Shown: positions 32,209 to 42,263, counted from the first letter of the stretch. The stretch is DNA of 64,000 nt from Halegenticoccus soli (GCF_002844195.1 NZ_PEND01000002.1:620001-684000), one strand, 5' to 3'. Made by a program: numbers and translations. Notes: generated from the letters alone by a model not told the origin.

Positions 32209-33657
32209 TCAGTCGTCGGCACCCTCGACGGCGGGGTCGGCCGCCGCGAGCGGGTCCCCGCCGGCCTCGTGGTCGACGATCCGCTCCTTCCACGTCCCGC
32301 GCGAGAGCCACGCGACCGCGGCGACCGCGCCGACCACGTCGCCGAGCGCGACGGAGATCCAGATCCCCGTCGGTCCCCACCCCTCGACGAAGACGAGGTA
32401 GTAGGTCGCGGGCAGGCGGCCGATCCAGAGCGTCACGAGCGAGAACGCCAGGGCGGTCTTCGTGTTGCCCGCCCCGCGGAACGTGCCGAGCGCGACCTGG
32501 AGGACGCCCATGAAGACGAACATGGCCGCCGCGACGCGGAGGTAGTCGCTCCCGTGGGCGACCGTCTCGGCGGCGCGGCCGGTCCCGCTCGTGAGGAAGA
32601 CGCCGACGATCGGCCCCGGCGCGAGCACCGCGACGAGCGTCACCGGGACCATCACCGCCGCCACGAGCCCCATCGCGAGCCGCGAGGCCCGCTCGGCGCG
32701 ATCGGGGCGATCCGCCCCGAGGTTCTGTCCGACGACGGTGTCGACGGCCTGTGCGAGCCCCATCGCCGGCAGGAACACGAGCGAGATCAGCCGGTTGCCC
32801 AGCCCGTAGGCGGCGACGACCGCCGGCGGGAACGTCGCCACCATCCCCGTCATGACGATCATGGCGAGCGAACTCGACGACTGTTCGAGCGCGCTCGGGA
32901 CGCCGAGGCGGACGATGTCGGCGATCCGGGAGGGGTCGGGGACGAGGTGTTTCGCCCGGATCCGCGGACCGACGTCGGTGCCGAAGAGGACGTACAGGCC
33001 GACGGCGGTCGCCGCCATGCGCGACGCCACCGTCGCGACGGCCGCCCCCTCGATTTCGAGCGCCGGGAACGGTCCGACGCCGAAGATGAGGAGCGGGTCC
33101 AGCACGACGTTGACGGCGACGCTTATCACCATCACGCGCATCGGCGCGCGGGTGTTGCCGTAGCCGCGCATGAGCGAGACGAAGACGAAGAAGCCGAACA
33201 GGAACGGCGTGCCGAGGAAGAACACCCGCATGTACGCCGCGGCCAGCGGAACGATGGCCCTCCGGGTCTCCGGGTCCGTCGGGAGGAGTGCGAGCATCGG
33301 ATCCGTGACGACGTATCCGAGAACGCCGAGCGCGACGGCGACGATCGTCACGAACGACAGCGTCTGTCCGGCGATCCGACCGGCGGCGTCTTCGCCGCCA
33401 GCGCCGGTGTACTGCGCGACCAGGATGCTCCCCGCGGCCGTGAACCCCGCGCCGACCGAGATGAGAAAGAAGATGATGGGAAAGGCGAGGCTCAGCGCGC
33501 CGACGGCGTCGGCCGACAGCGCCCCGAGCCAGAAGGTGTCGGCGACGTTGTAGGCGACCTGCAGGAGCTGGATGACCACCATCGGCCACGCCAGCCTGAT
33601 CATCGGACGGACGAGATCCCCGTCCGTCAGATCGTTCTCGTAGGAGGGTCCGGTCAC
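32209..33657 (-). CDS. MATE-family multidrug/metabolite exporter
   Basis: This membrane protein of about 482 residues has twelve helices in two MATE halves: PMIRLAWPMVVIQLLQVAYNVADTFWLG and SGSILVAQYTG-like regions in the first, and VVGQNLGADRPDRA with GTFRGAGNTKTAL in the second. It uses a sodium or proton gradient to push out organic cations or other compounds. GTG 33657 is preferred because GGAG lies 7 bases upstream; TTG 33687 would add ten residues. It is separate in sequence from the second MATE gene at 47500, so the two are not a recent duplication. Confidence 0.9.
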   Translation of the reverse strand: MTGPSYENDLTDGDLVRPMIRLAWPMVVIQLLQVAYNVADTFWLGALSADAVGALSLAFPIIFFLISVGAGFTAAGSILVAQYTGAGGEDAAGRIAGQTLSFVTIVAVALGVLGYVVTDPMLALLPTDPETRRAIVPLAAAYMRVFFLGTPFLFGFFVFVSLMRGYGNTRAPMRVMVISVAVNVVLDPLLIFGVGPFPALEIEGAAVATVASRMAATAVGLYVLFGTDVGPRIRAKHLVPDPSRIADIVRLGVPSALEQSSSSLAMIVMTGMVATFPPAVVAAYGLGNRLISLVFLPAMGLAQAVDTVVGQNLGADRPDRAERASRLAMGLVAAVMVPVTLVAVLAPGPIVGVFLTSGTGRAAETVAHGSDYLRVAAAMFVFMGVLQVALGTFRGAGNTKTALAFSLVTLWIGRLPATYYLVFVEGWGPTGIWISVALGDVVGAVAAVAWLSRGTWKERIVDHEAGGDPLAAADPAVEGADD

Positions 33658-33903
33658 TGACGTCTCCACTTCGGGAGAGCACTTCAACTCTCCCGACCAT
33701 CGGTAACGCGTGACAGTGCCGAATGCGGAAACGCTTGCTCGCTTCCGCCGCCCCCTCCGACCCGATCGTCCCTCCGAGGCGTCGACGACGCCCCGCGAAC
33801 GGTCGGCCGCGACGCCCGAGGAGTACGCGACGACGTCCCACGAGGAGGCGACGACGGCGGCCGAAGCGCACCCTTTAGGTTGCCGGTCGAACCACTATCG
33901 GTC

Positions 33904-34767
33904 ATGCCCATCGGCTTCATCGGCGGCAGCGGAATCTACGAGGCCCTCTCGCTTTCGAACGTCAGAGAAGAGCGCGTCGAAACGCCGTACGGCGAGCCGA
34001 GCGCGCCGGTCACGATCGGCGAGTTCGCCGACACCGGCCGCGAGGTCGCGTTCCTCCCGCGCCACGGCCCGGACCACCGGCACTCCCCGACGGACCTGCC
34101 GTACCGCGCGAACATTTACGCGCTCAAGGCGGTCGGCGTCACGCACGTCGTCGCGAGCAACGCGGTCGGGAGCCTCAGGGAGGAACTGCCGCCCGGAACG
34201 CTCGTCGTCCCGGATCAGCTCTTCGACCGGACGAAGCACCGCCGGTCGACCTTCTTCGGCGACGGCATCGTCGTCCACCAGCCGTTCGCGGACCCGTACT
34301 GCCCCGACCTGGTCGACCACCTCGCCGACTCGGTCGAGGCGGCGACCGACGCCGACGTCCGGCGCGGCGGCACGTACGTCTGCATCGAGGGGCCCCAGTT
34401 CTCGACGCGCGCCGAGAGCGAGTTCTACCGCTCGCAGGGGTGGGACGTGGTCGGCATGACGGCCGTCCCCGAGGCGAAGCTCGCCCGCGAAGCCGAGATG
34501 TGCTATGCGACCATCGCGGGCGTCACGGACTACGACGTCTGGAAGGAGGACAGCGAGGTCACCCTCCGAGAGGTGCTGGAGAACGCCGCGAAGAACGAGC
34601 GGGCGATCAAGGAGGCCGTCGAGCGCGCGATCCGAACCCTCCCCGAGGACCGCGACTGCGAGTGCCAGCACGCGCTCGAAGGGACGGTCAACACGCCGAC
34701 GGAGTCGATCCCCGCGGAGACCCGCGAGCGCGTCGACCTGCTCGTCGGCGAGTACCTCGACGACTGA
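33904..34767 (+). CDS. mtnP: S-methyl-5'-thioadenosine phosphorylase
   Basis: This 287-residue enzyme splits methylthioadenosine into adenine and methylthioribose-1-phosphate, the first step of methionine salvage. The family motifs are GFIGGSGIYEAL (start), PRHGPDHRHSPT (phosphate loop), VVASNAVGSL, the substrate loop CIEGPQFSTRAESEFYRS, and GMTAVPEAKLAREAEMCYA. ATG 33904 lies about 30 bases after a TATA-like CCCTTTAGG, so the mRNA is probably leaderless. The GC-rich 216 bases upstream (33688-33903) show no other gene. Homohexamer or trimer formation is typical of the family. Confidence 0.93.
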   Translation: MPIGFIGGSGIYEALSLSNVREERVETPYGEPSAPVTIGEFADTGREVAFLPRHGPDHRHSPTDLPYRANIYALKAVGVTHVVASNAVGSLREELPPGTLVVPDQLFDRTKHRRSTFFGDGIVVHQPFADPYCPDLVDHLADSVEAATDADVRRGGTYVCIEGPQFSTRAESEFYRSQGWDVVGMTAVPEAKLAREAEMCYATIAGVTDYDVWKEDSEVTLREVLENAAKNERAIKEAVERAIRTLPEDRDCECQHALEGTVNTPTESIPAETRERVDLLVGEYLDD

Positions 34768-34852
34768 GCGCGCACCGCCGTCCTCGGAACGTCTCAGTAT
34801 AACTGCTTTCGCTCAGAAAGACTATATATCGAGACGGACAATCTCGGCCCGG

Positions 34853-35584
34853 ATGGATGGGGATGCAGCGGCCCTCGAACGGGAGTTGCGCGCGCTGAAG
34901 CGGCGCGGCGCGCACATCCTGCTCCTCGACGGGCCCGCGGAAACCGCCGCGTGCGATCGCCTGCTCGGAGACGAGGATCGGACGAGACGACACCTGTTCG
35001 TCTCGACGAGCGGCTGCCGCGTCGACCGCGCCGGCGAGCGGACGCGCGACCGCGACCCCCGGCGGTTCGGCTTCGTCGACGTCGGCGGCGGCGGCACGCG
35101 CTCGGCGGTCGAACCGTCGTCCCTCGACCCGGGGGAGGTCCCGCGTCCGCCGGAGCCGGTCGAGCCGATCGGACCCGTGGCCGGGGCGCGCGACCGCCGG
35201 GCCGCGGAGTGGTACAGCCGGACCGCGCCGACGGACGGGCTGCCCGAGATCGCCCGGCACGTCCACGTTCACCTGTCGCGGTTCGAGGCCGAAGCGCCGT
35301 CGCCCGGCGAGATCCGCGTCTGCTTCGACTCGCTCGACCCGTACGTCGAGGGTGTCGATCCGGCGTACCTCCGCCGGTTCCTGCGCGTCGTCACGGCGCG
35401 GACGCGATCGGCGAGCGCGATGGCGCACTACCACCTCTCGAAGACGGCCGACGACCGCGTCCGCGAGACGCTCCCTCCCCTGTTCGACGCTACCGTCGAG
35501 ACTCGGGTCGCCGCCGACGGGCCGCGGCAGCGCTGGACGCTCCGGGAGCCCGGACTCCGAACGAACTGGCTCCCGCTGGAGTGA
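34853..35584 (+). CDS. Uncharacterised haloarchaeal protein (RecA/HTR-like fold suspected)
   Basis: This 243-residue soluble protein starts MDGDAAALERELRALKRRGAHILLLDGPAETAACDRLLGDED, followed by an acidic, proline-rich middle, and ends with RVCFDSLDPYVEGVDPAYLRRFLRVVTARTRSASAMAHYHLSK and ETRVAADGPRQRWTLREPGLRTNWLPLE. The pattern resembles a haloarchaeal family related to RecA-like sensory ATPases, but the Walker A motif is missing. No function can be assigned. ATG 34853 follows two TATA-like sequences (34796 and 34831). Confidence 0.62.
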   Translation: MDGDAAALERELRALKRRGAHILLLDGPAETAACDRLLGDEDRTRRHLFVSTSGCRVDRAGERTRDRDPRRFGFVDVGGGGTRSAVEPSSLDPGEVPRPPEPVEPIGPVAGARDRRAAEWYSRTAPTDGLPEIARHVHVHLSRFEAEAPSPGEIRVCFDSLDPYVEGVDPAYLRRFLRVVTARTRSASAMAHYHLSKTADDRVRETLPPLFDATVETRVAADGPRQRWTLREPGLRTNWLPLE

Positions 35585-35654
35585 CCGACCGGCGACCCCC
35601 CGACGATCGAAGCGTTTCGAATAGCCGGAACCGAGAGCGGCGATCAGTCGGCGG

Positions 35655-36608
35655 TCAGTCGGCGATCGCCTCGTCGCCCTCGCCGAAGGCGGCGGTCGCC
35701 GGGTTCCGCACCCAGAGGTCGCCGAACAGGTCGTCCTGCTGGAGCCGGACGCGGTCGCGGTGGGCCAGAAAGAGCAGCGCGAGGAACGTCTCGACCGGCC
35801 GCCCGCCGGCCTCTCTGATCTCCGCGAACAGCACCTCGTCGCGGCCGGCGTCGTAGTGGGTCCGGAGCGCCGCCTCGACCGCCTCGATGGTCGTCTCGAT
35901 GTCCTCCGCGTGGGCCGTCCCGGTCACGTCGGCCTCGGTCGGCTCCTCGTCGCGCCGGAAGTCGTCGGCCGCGTGGTAGTCGAGCGTCTGCGTCCCGCGG
36001 CTGAACCCGCGCGGGGAGTCGCTCGTGTCGTACGTGCGCGACTCCTTCCACCACGTCCCCCGCTCGGCCTCGCGGAGCTCGCGGACGAGTTCGTCGAGCG
36101 TCTCCGGCGACCCGCGGGCCCGCTTCCGGTCCAATCGGCGGTCGATCTCGTCTTCGAGCGCGTCCACCGGATCGAACCCCGGGGCGCGGTCGTCGTCGGC
36201 GTCGCCGCCTTCCAGGGCCAGCTCCCACGGTTCGAGCTCCTCCTCGGGCTCGTCCTCCTCGCCGGCCGCGAGGAGCGCGTCGCTCTTCATCCGGAGGAGG
36301 ACGCTCGCGTAGAAGAGCGCCCGGCCCGACGTGCGGAGGTCGGTCGCGTCGAGCCGTTCGAGGAACGCGTCCGTCACGCGGACGACGTCGATGTCCCAGG
36401 GCTCGATCTCGCCCTCCTCGGCGAGCTGGACGAGGAGCTCGACCGGTTCGACCTCGTCGGCGTCGACGTCGACGTCCGCCGGATCGACGTCGCCGGGCAG
36501 GCCGTCGAGCGCGCCGTTTGCTTCCGAGTCTCCGTTCGCTCCCGGGCCCCCGTCCGTCCCCGAGTCTTCGCTTCCCCCCGCGTCCTCGCCCGCTCTCGGG
36601 TCAGTCAT
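35655..36608 (-). CDS. scpA: Segregation and condensation protein A (kleisin)
   Basis: This 317-residue kleisin bridges the SMC heads in the chromosome condensation complex. The N-terminal 55 residues are an acidic, disordered halophilic extension. Then comes VEPVELLVQLAEEGEIEPWDIDVVRVTDAFLERL, the conserved part that touches the SMC neck, and a C-terminal winged-helix region (VETFLALLFLAHRDRVRLQQDDLFGDLWV) that contacts the SMC cap. The ATG overlaps the SMC stop by 8 bases (36601-36608), so they are translationally coupled. There is no scpB gene in view. Confidence 0.92.
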   Translation of the reverse strand: MTDPRAGEDAGGSEDSGTDGGPGANGDSEANGALDGLPGDVDPADVDVDADEVEPVELLVQLAEEGEIEPWDIDVVRVTDAFLERLDATDLRTSGRALFYASVLLRMKSDALLAAGEEDEPEEELEPWELALEGGDADDDRAPGFDPVDALEDEIDRRLDRKRARGSPETLDELVRELREAERGTWWKESRTYDTSDSPRGFSRGTQTLDYHAADDFRRDEEPTEADVTGTAHAEDIETTIEAVEAALRTHYDAGRDEVLFAEIREAGGRPVETFLALLFLAHRDRVRLQQDDLFGDLWVRNPATAAFGEGDEAIAD

Positions 36609-39600
36609 CGGCGGGCACCTCCGCCTCCTCGTCCTCGTCGTCGCCGAGCCTGATTCCGGTCACCGCGCTGACGTTGTTGTCCTGCATGGTCACGCCGATG
36701 GCCCGCTCGGACCGCTCTAAGAGCGCCGAGCGGTGCGAGACGACGACGAACTGCGCCCTGTCGGCGAGGTCGTCGACCATCTGCCCGACGCGCTCGGCGT
36801 TGACCGCGTCGAGGAACGCGTCGACCTCGTCGAGCGCGTAGAAGGGGGCGGGGTTGTGCCGCTGGATCGCGAAGATGAACGCGAGCGCGGTGAGCGACTT
36901 CTCGCCGCCCGACATCGCGTCGAGCCGCTGGATCGGCTTGTCGCCCGGCTGGGCCTTCATCGTCAGGCCGCCCTCGAACGGATCCTCCGGATCCTCGAGG
37001 TGCAGTTCGCCCGTCCCCGCCGAGAGGCGGCCGAAGATCTCCTGAAAGTGGTCGTCGATCGCCTCGAACGCCGCCATGAACGTCTCCTTTTTCTGGGACT
37101 CGTAGGACTCGATGCGCTCCGTGATGGCGTCGCGCTCCTCGACGAGCACGTCCCGCCGCTCCCGGAGGTCCGCGAGGTCGGCCTCCACGCTGTCGTACTC
37201 GTCGATGGCGAGCATGTTCACCGGTTCGAGCGCCTCCATCTCGGATTCGAGGCGGTCGATGGTGCGCTCGACCGTCCCGTGGTCGGGAACCTCCTCGGGG
37301 TCGTAGTCGCCGACCTCGCCCTCGAGCTCGTCGATCTCCCAGTCGAGCCGCTCCGCGGCGCTTCGGAGGCTTTCGAGCCGCGACTCGACGGTCGAGACGC
37401 GCTCTCTCTGCTCGTCGCGCTCCTCTTTCGCCTCGCGGAGGTCCGCCTGCAGCTCGCGGCGCTCCTCCTTCAGCTCGACGAGCTCCGCTTCGAGCTCGGA
37501 GACGGCCTCGCGCTTCGCTTCGAGCGACTCCTCCTTCTCGGCGATCTCTGCCTCGAACGCCTCGATCCGCTCTTCGGCCTCGGCCTTCCGGTTCTGCGCC
37601 GACTCGACGGCGTCGTGGAGGTCGTCGATCGCCTCCTCGGCGTACTGCTTTTCGAGCTGGAGTTCGTTGAGCCGGCCGTCGAGGTCGTCCATCCGGGATT
37701 CGAGCTCGTCGACCTCGGCGCCGATCTCCTCCGCCCGGTTCGTGAGCTCGGGGATCTCCGAGTCCGCCAGTTCCGACTCCAGCTCGTCGATCTCGGATTC
37801 GACCTCGGCGATCGCGCCGTCCTTCGAGCCGATGCGGTCGTCGAGCGCCTGCATCTCCTCGTCGACGTTCTCCCGCTGGTCGCGGAGCTCCTCGAGCCTC
37901 GCTTCGAGCTCGTCGATCCGGGCCTCGGCGGATTCGAGGTCCCCCTCCGCCCGATCGATGTCGCTCCGGACGGAGCGGACTTTCTCGGCGGCGTCGGTCT
38001 GCCGGTCGCGAACGTCGTCGAGCTTCCCCTCGACCTCGCGGACCTCCTCGCGGAGGTCGCGGCGGCGGTCCTCGAGGCGCGCGATTTCCTCCGCGACCCG
38101 CTCCAGCCGGCCCTTGCCGGACTTGGAGAACGAGTAGCGCGACCCGCCGCCGCTGCCGCCGGTCATCGCGCCGGAGCGCTCGACCAGATCGCCGTCCAGG
38201 GTCACCATCCGGTAGTCGCCCATCAGGTCGCGGGCGGTCCGCATGTCCTCGACGACGAGGGTCGAGCCGAGCACGTACGAGAAGACCGACGCGTACCGCG
38301 AGTCGAAGTCGACGAGGTTGTACGCGAAGTCGACGACGCCGGGGTGGTCCGGCAGCCGGGGCAGGCTCCGGTTCTGCATCTTCGTGATCGGCAGGAACGT
38401 CGCCCGCCCGGCGTTGCGGGACTTCAGGTAGTCGATGCAGGTCGATCCGACCCCGTCGTCGTCGACGACGACGTTCGCCAGTCGGCCCCCGGCGGCCGTC
38501 TCGCAGGCCTTCGCGTACGTCCCGGAGACGCCGCCGAGCTGGCCGACCGCGCCGTGGACGCCGTCGATGTCCGCGTTGAGCACCGTCGTCACGGAGCGCG
38601 GATACGAGCTGTCGCCGTCGCGCCCGGCCCTGGCTTCGAGCTCGGCGTACTCGTTCTGCTTCGCGCGGAGCTCGTCCTCGACGTCGCTCAGCTCGTCTTT
38701 CAGCTCCCGCCGCTCGTCGCGCAGGTCGTTGACGACCGACTGGACCTTCGATTTGTTCTTCTCCGCCTTGTCCAGCTCCCCGCGCAGCTCGGAGATCCTG
38801 GCCTCGAGTTCGGGGATCCGCTCGCGGGCGGCTTCGATCTCGTCTCTCGTCTCGCTGAGTTCGTTCGACCGGCGGCGGGCGTCGTCGAGCAGGCGGTCCT
38901 TCTCGCGCTGGAGGTCGTTCTTCTCGGTCTTCAACTCCTCCAGCCGCTCTTTTCTCTCCGCCAGCGCGGCCTTCAGCTCGTCGAACTCCGTGTCGACGCT
39001 CTCGATCTCCGCCTTCACGTCGGCGAGTTCGACCTGCTTCGACTGGATGTCGCTCTTGACGGAGGCCTTCTCGACTTTCACGGAGCGGATCTCGTCGCCC
39101 AGCTCCTCGACGACCTCGCCCTTGCGGTCGATCTCGACGAACGCCCCGCGGCGCTCGTTTTCGGCCTCCTCGATGCGCTCCTCTGCGGTTTCGATCTTCC
39201 CTTCGAGGCGGCTGATCTCGCCTTTGACCTCCTCGATCTCGCTTTTGATCCGGAGCTGTTCGTCCTCGCCCTTCCGCTCGATCTCGCGGTTGAGCTCCGA
39301 CAGCTCGGCGTCGAGCCGGGAGACGCGGCCCTGCTTCTCGTCGAGGGTCGACCGGAGGTCGGCGAGCTCCTCCTCCTTCGCGTCGATCTTCGCCTCGGTC
39401 CGTTCGCGGTCGGCCCGCTTGTCCTCCAACTCGGCGGCCTTGAGGTAGCCCTGGTACTCCTCCTTTTCCTCGCGCAGTTCCCGGTACTGCAGCGCCGTCT
39501 CCCGCTCGTCGGCGAGCTGGTCGAGCCGCTCTTCCTTCTCCTCGATGCGGAGGTCCGCCTCGCCGATGCGCTCTTCGACCGTCTCCAGCTCCTCGAAGGC

Positions 39601-40188
39601 GGCCTCCTTCTTCGCGTCGAACTCGGCGACGCCGGCGATCTCGTCGACGATGCCCCGCCGCTGGTACGGGGTCATGTTGATGATCTCCGTCACGTCGCCC
39701 TGCATGACGACGTTGTACCCCTCGGGCGTGACGCCGGCCTGCGACAGCAGGTCCTGGATGTCCGAGAGGTTGACCGACCGACCGTTGAGGTAGTAGTAGG
39801 AGTAGTAGTTGTCGTCGGTCTGTTTGACCCGGCGCTTGATCGTGATCTCGTCGACGTCGCCGACGCTGTCGGTCCCGGCGGCGTTGACCACCTGCGAGCG
39901 GTCGAGCGCGCCGTCGCCGTTGTCCAGGACGACGGTGACGCTGGCCTCGCGCGGGCCGCCGGTCCGCTCGTCGTCCTCGTGACCGGGGTTGTAGATCAGG
40001 TCCGTGAGCTTCTCCGCGCGGATGCCTCTGGTCCGCGCCAGCCCCAGCGCGAAGAGGACGCCGTCGATGATGTTGCTCTTCCCGGAGCCGTTCGGCCCCG
40101 TAACCACTGTGAAGTCCTCGTAGAACGGTATTCGGGTCTTCCGCCCGAAACTCTTGAAATCGTCAAGGACGAGCTCTTTGATGTGCAT
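36601..40188 (-). CDS. smc: Chromosome segregation protein SMC
   Basis: This 1195-residue SMC ATPase has Walker A GPNGSGKSN (31-39), long coiled coils, and a hinge at about 520-640 (ADIDGVHGAVGQLGGVSG...NAGRATFLPITKM). The C-terminal head contains the ABC signature AMSGGEKSLTALAF and Walker B FYALDEVDAFLD. It forms dimers that with ScpA compact and separate the chromosome. Length and domain order are complete. The gene lies between a small coiled-coil gene and scpA in one operon. The opposite strand holds a long open frame, a GC-bias artefact. The acidic tail EDEEAEVPADD is typical of halophiles. Confidence 0.97.
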   Translation of the reverse strand: MHIKELVLDDFKSFGRKTRIPFYEDFTVVTGPNGSGKSNIIDGVLFALGLARTRGIRAEKLTDLIYNPGHEDDERTGGPREASVTVVLDNGDGALDRSQVVNAAGTDSVGDVDEITIKRRVKQTDDNYYSYYYLNGRSVNLSDIQDLLSQAGVTPEGYNVVMQGDVTEIINMTPYQRRGIVDEIAGVAEFDAKKEAAFEELETVEERIGEADLRIEEKEERLDQLADERETALQYRELREEKEEYQGYLKAAELEDKRADRERTEAKIDAKEEELADLRSTLDEKQGRVSRLDAELSELNREIERKGEDEQLRIKSEIEEVKGEISRLEGKIETAEERIEEAENERRGAFVEIDRKGEVVEELGDEIRSVKVEKASVKSDIQSKQVELADVKAEIESVDTEFDELKAALAERKERLEELKTEKNDLQREKDRLLDDARRRSNELSETRDEIEAARERIPELEARISELRGELDKAEKNKSKVQSVVNDLRDERRELKDELSDVEDELRAKQNEYAELEARAGRDGDSSYPRSVTTVLNADIDGVHGAVGQLGGVSGTYAKACETAAGGRLANVVVDDDGVGSTCIDYLKSRNAGRATFLPITKMQNRSLPRLPDHPGVVDFAYNLVDFDSRYASVFSYVLGSTLVVEDMRTARDLMGDYRMVTLDGDLVERSGAMTGGSGGGSRYSFSKSGKGRLERVAEEIARLEDRRRDLREEVREVEGKLDDVRDRQTDAAEKVRSVRSDIDRAEGDLESAEARIDELEARLEELRDQRENVDEEMQALDDRIGSKDGAIAEVESEIDELESELADSEIPELTNRAEEIGAEVDELESRMDDLDGRLNELQLEKQYAEEAIDDLHDAVESAQNRKAEAEERIEAFEAEIAEKEESLEAKREAVSELEAELVELKEERRELQADLREAKEERDEQRERVSTVESRLESLRSAAERLDWEIDELEGEVGDYDPEEVPDHGTVERTIDRLESEMEALEPVNMLAIDEYDSVEADLADLRERRDVLVEERDAITERIESYESQKKETFMAAFEAIDDHFQEIFGRLSAGTGELHLEDPEDPFEGGLTMKAQPGDKPIQRLDAMSGGEKSLTALAFIFAIQRHNPAPFYALDEVDAFLDAVNAERVGQMVDDLADRAQFVVVSHRSALLERSERAIGVTMQDNNVSAVTGIRLGDDEDEEAEVPADD

Positions 40189-40218
40189 GGGTTGCTCGCG
40201 ATGGGAGGAGTCGCGAGC

Positions 40219-40488
40219 CTACGCGACGATGATGTCGCTTTCCCCGGACTCCGTCCCGTCGTCTTTCTCCTCGGTTTCGGCGGCTTTATCCCCTTCGACC
40301 TCGCTTTCGTCCGCGGGCGACTCGGCGTCGACGACGTCGGTTTCCGCCGCCGCGTCGACCTCCACCGCGACCGCGTCTTCCAGCTGTCGGACCCGCTCTT
40401 TCGTCTCCACGAGCTCCTCGGTGAGTCCGTCGACGGCCGCCTGTAGTTCCGTCACTTTCGATTCGAGCTCCTCCACCCTGTTGCTCAT
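40219..40488 (-). CDS. Small coiled-coil protein, first gene of the smc operon
   Basis: This 89-residue protein begins MSNRVEELESKVTELQAAVDGLTEELVETKERVRQLED, a continuous coiled coil (about 1-45), followed by an acidic low-complexity tail and the end SGESDIIVA. ATG 40488 lies about 25-30 bases after the TATA box ACTTTTATG (minus strand, near 40512-40519), so the mRNA is leaderless. The smc ATG is 30 bases beyond the stop. It sits at the head of the smc-scpA operon, so a role in the condensin complex is possible but not shown by sequence. Confidence 0.78.
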   Translation of the reverse strand: MSNRVEELESKVTELQAAVDGLTEELVETKERVRQLEDAVAVEVDAAAETDVVDAESPADESEVEGDKAAETEEKDDGTESGESDIIVA

Positions 40489-40622
40489 GCCCTTACTCCG
40501 CGCCCCCGGAGGCATAAAAGTACGTCAGACGTTAAGTGGGGGCCGCGAGGAGGTCGCAGAATCCGAAACGTCGCGGACGGCGTCCCGTTAGCCTTTAGCC
40601 GGGCGCAGGTATAGCATGAGCA
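40489..40622. promoter_or_regulatory. Divergent promoter region between the smc operon and gatB
   Basis: The 134-base gap serves both directions. The leftward TATA (CATAAAAGT on plus, near 40512-40519) sits about 27 bases before ATG 40488. Towards gatB, GTTAGCCTTTAGCC (about 40587-40600) is a plausible TATA for ATG 40623. No other feature is seen. Confidence 0.6.
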
Positions 40623-42113
40623 ATGACCGCTCAGGCGCTGGAACAGCGTGATCTCGCCGTCGTCATCGGGCTGGAGGTGCACGTCCAGCTCGAGACGAAC
40701 TCGAAGATCTTCTGCGGCTGTTCGACCGAGGCCGCGGAGGACGAGGAGCCGAACACCCGAACGTGCCCGGTCTGTCTCGGCCTCCCGGGCGCGCTCCCCG
40801 TGCTCAACGAGGGCGCGGTCGAGGCGGCCGTGAAGGTCGGCAAGGCGCTGAACGCCGACATCCCGGAGGAGACGAGCTTCCACCGGAAGAACTACTACTA
40901 CCCGGACCTGCCGAAGAACTTCCAGATCACCCAGTACGACGCCCCGATCTGCCGCGACGGGACGATCGAGGTCGAGATCGAAGGCGAGCGCCGCGTCATC
41001 AACGTCCGCCGCGCCCACCTGGAGGAGGACCCCGGCAGCCTCCAGCACAAGGGCGGCAGCATCGACGCGGCGGACTACACGCTCGTCAACTACAACCGCG
41101 CGGGCACGCCGCTCATGGAGATCGTCACGGAGCCCGACTTCCGGAGCCCCAGGGAGGCGCGGCGCTTCCTCGCCAAGCTGGAGGAGGTGCTCGAGTACCT
41201 CGGCGTGTTCGACGCGACGCGCGACGGGAGCCTCCGGGTCGACGCCAACATCTCGATGGTCCCCGCCGACGAGGTGGACGCCGACGGGCGGATCGACGAG
41301 GAGGCGCTCGCCGCCGCGAACCGGACCGAGGTGAAGAACATCTCCAGCCACAAGGGCGCGGAGAAGGCGCTCGCGTACGAGGTCACCCGGCAGAAGAACG
41401 CCATCCAGCGCGGTCGCGCGGTCGAACAGGAGACCCGCCACTGGGACGAGTCCCGGGGCATCACCGTCTCGATGCGCTCGAAGGAGGAGGAGAAGGACTA
41501 CCGCTACTTCCGCGAGCACGACCTCCCGCCGCTGCGGGTGTCCGACTGGAAGGAGAAGATCGACATCCCGGAGCTCCCGGACGCCCGCCGCGAACGCTTC
41601 CGCGAGGCGTACGGCCTCGACGTCGAGGCCGCCTCGAAGCTCACCTCCACCAAGGCCGTCGCCGACTTCTACGAGGACGTGGTCGAGGAGTTCGACCCCG
41701 ACCTCGCGGCGACGTGGGTCGCCGACAACCTCCTCGGCGAACTCAACTACCGCGACATGGCGATCACCGACGTGGAGGAACGCCTCGGCGAGTTCACGCG
41801 CCTGATCGAGCTGGTCGACGCCGGGGAGATCACCCGCAAGAACGCCGAGGAGATCGTCCTCCGGCGGATGCTCGACGAGGGCGAGCCGCCCGAGGCGGTC
41901 ATCGAGGCCGAGGGCCTCGGCACGGTCGGCGAGGACGAGGTCGAACGGGCCGTCGCCGAGGCGATCGAGGAGAACCCCGAAGCCGTCGAGGACTACCGCG
42001 GCGGCGAGGGCGGCGCGATCAACTTCCTGGTGGGACAGGTCATGCGGAAGACCGGCGGGAGCGCCGATCCCGGCGACGTGAACGCGATGCTCCGGGAGCG
42101 GCTGGACGAGTAG
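40623..42113 (+). CDS. gatB: Asp/Glu-tRNA(Asn/Gln) amidotransferase subunit B
   Basis: This 496-residue subunit of the GatCAB complex activates the mischarged Glu-tRNA(Gln) or Asp-tRNA(Asn) so that ammonia from GatA can amidate it. Signature stretches are GLEVHVQLETNSKIFCGCS, CPVCLGLPGALPVLN, FHRKNYYYPDLPKNFQITQYD, LEEDPGSLQH and NRAGTPLMEIVTEPD, with the YqeY-like tail domain at the C terminus (INFLVGQVMRKTGGSADPGDVNAMLRERLDE). No gatA or gatC is in view. A shortened copy of the 3' end appears again at 46655-46706. Confidence 0.97.
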   Translation: MTAQALEQRDLAVVIGLEVHVQLETNSKIFCGCSTEAAEDEEPNTRTCPVCLGLPGALPVLNEGAVEAAVKVGKALNADIPEETSFHRKNYYYPDLPKNFQITQYDAPICRDGTIEVEIEGERRVINVRRAHLEEDPGSLQHKGGSIDAADYTLVNYNRAGTPLMEIVTEPDFRSPREARRFLAKLEEVLEYLGVFDATRDGSLRVDANISMVPADEVDADGRIDEEALAAANRTEVKNISSHKGAEKALAYEVTRQKNAIQRGRAVEQETRHWDESRGITVSMRSKEEEKDYRYFREHDLPPLRVSDWKEKIDIPELPDARRERFREAYGLDVEAASKLTSTKAVADFYEDVVEEFDPDLAATWVADNLLGELNYRDMAITDVEERLGEFTRLIELVDAGEITRKNAEEIVLRRMLDEGEPPEAVIEAEGLGTVGEDEVERAVAEAIEENPEAVEDYRGGEGGAINFLVGQVMRKTGGSADPGDVNAMLRERLDE

Positions 42114-42263
42114 CCGCCCGCGGACTTTTTCGGCTTCCCCGCGGGTGAAGTCGGCCGAGCGCGGGTGGAACGGACGATTCCCGCGGGGAGCGTTTCGACT
42201 CGAACGAGTCGATAAACCGACAGAATGAGCTATACGCGCGCGCGAACCACGGTACCGTATGGC

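Noticed and set aside
36733-40446. A very long open frame on the strand opposite smc
   Set aside because: It mirrors the SMC gene. High-GC genes rich in Glu/Lys/Arg produce open antisense frames; its translated sequence is a monotonous Leu/Val/Asp/Arg mixture without domains, while SMC has all its motifs.
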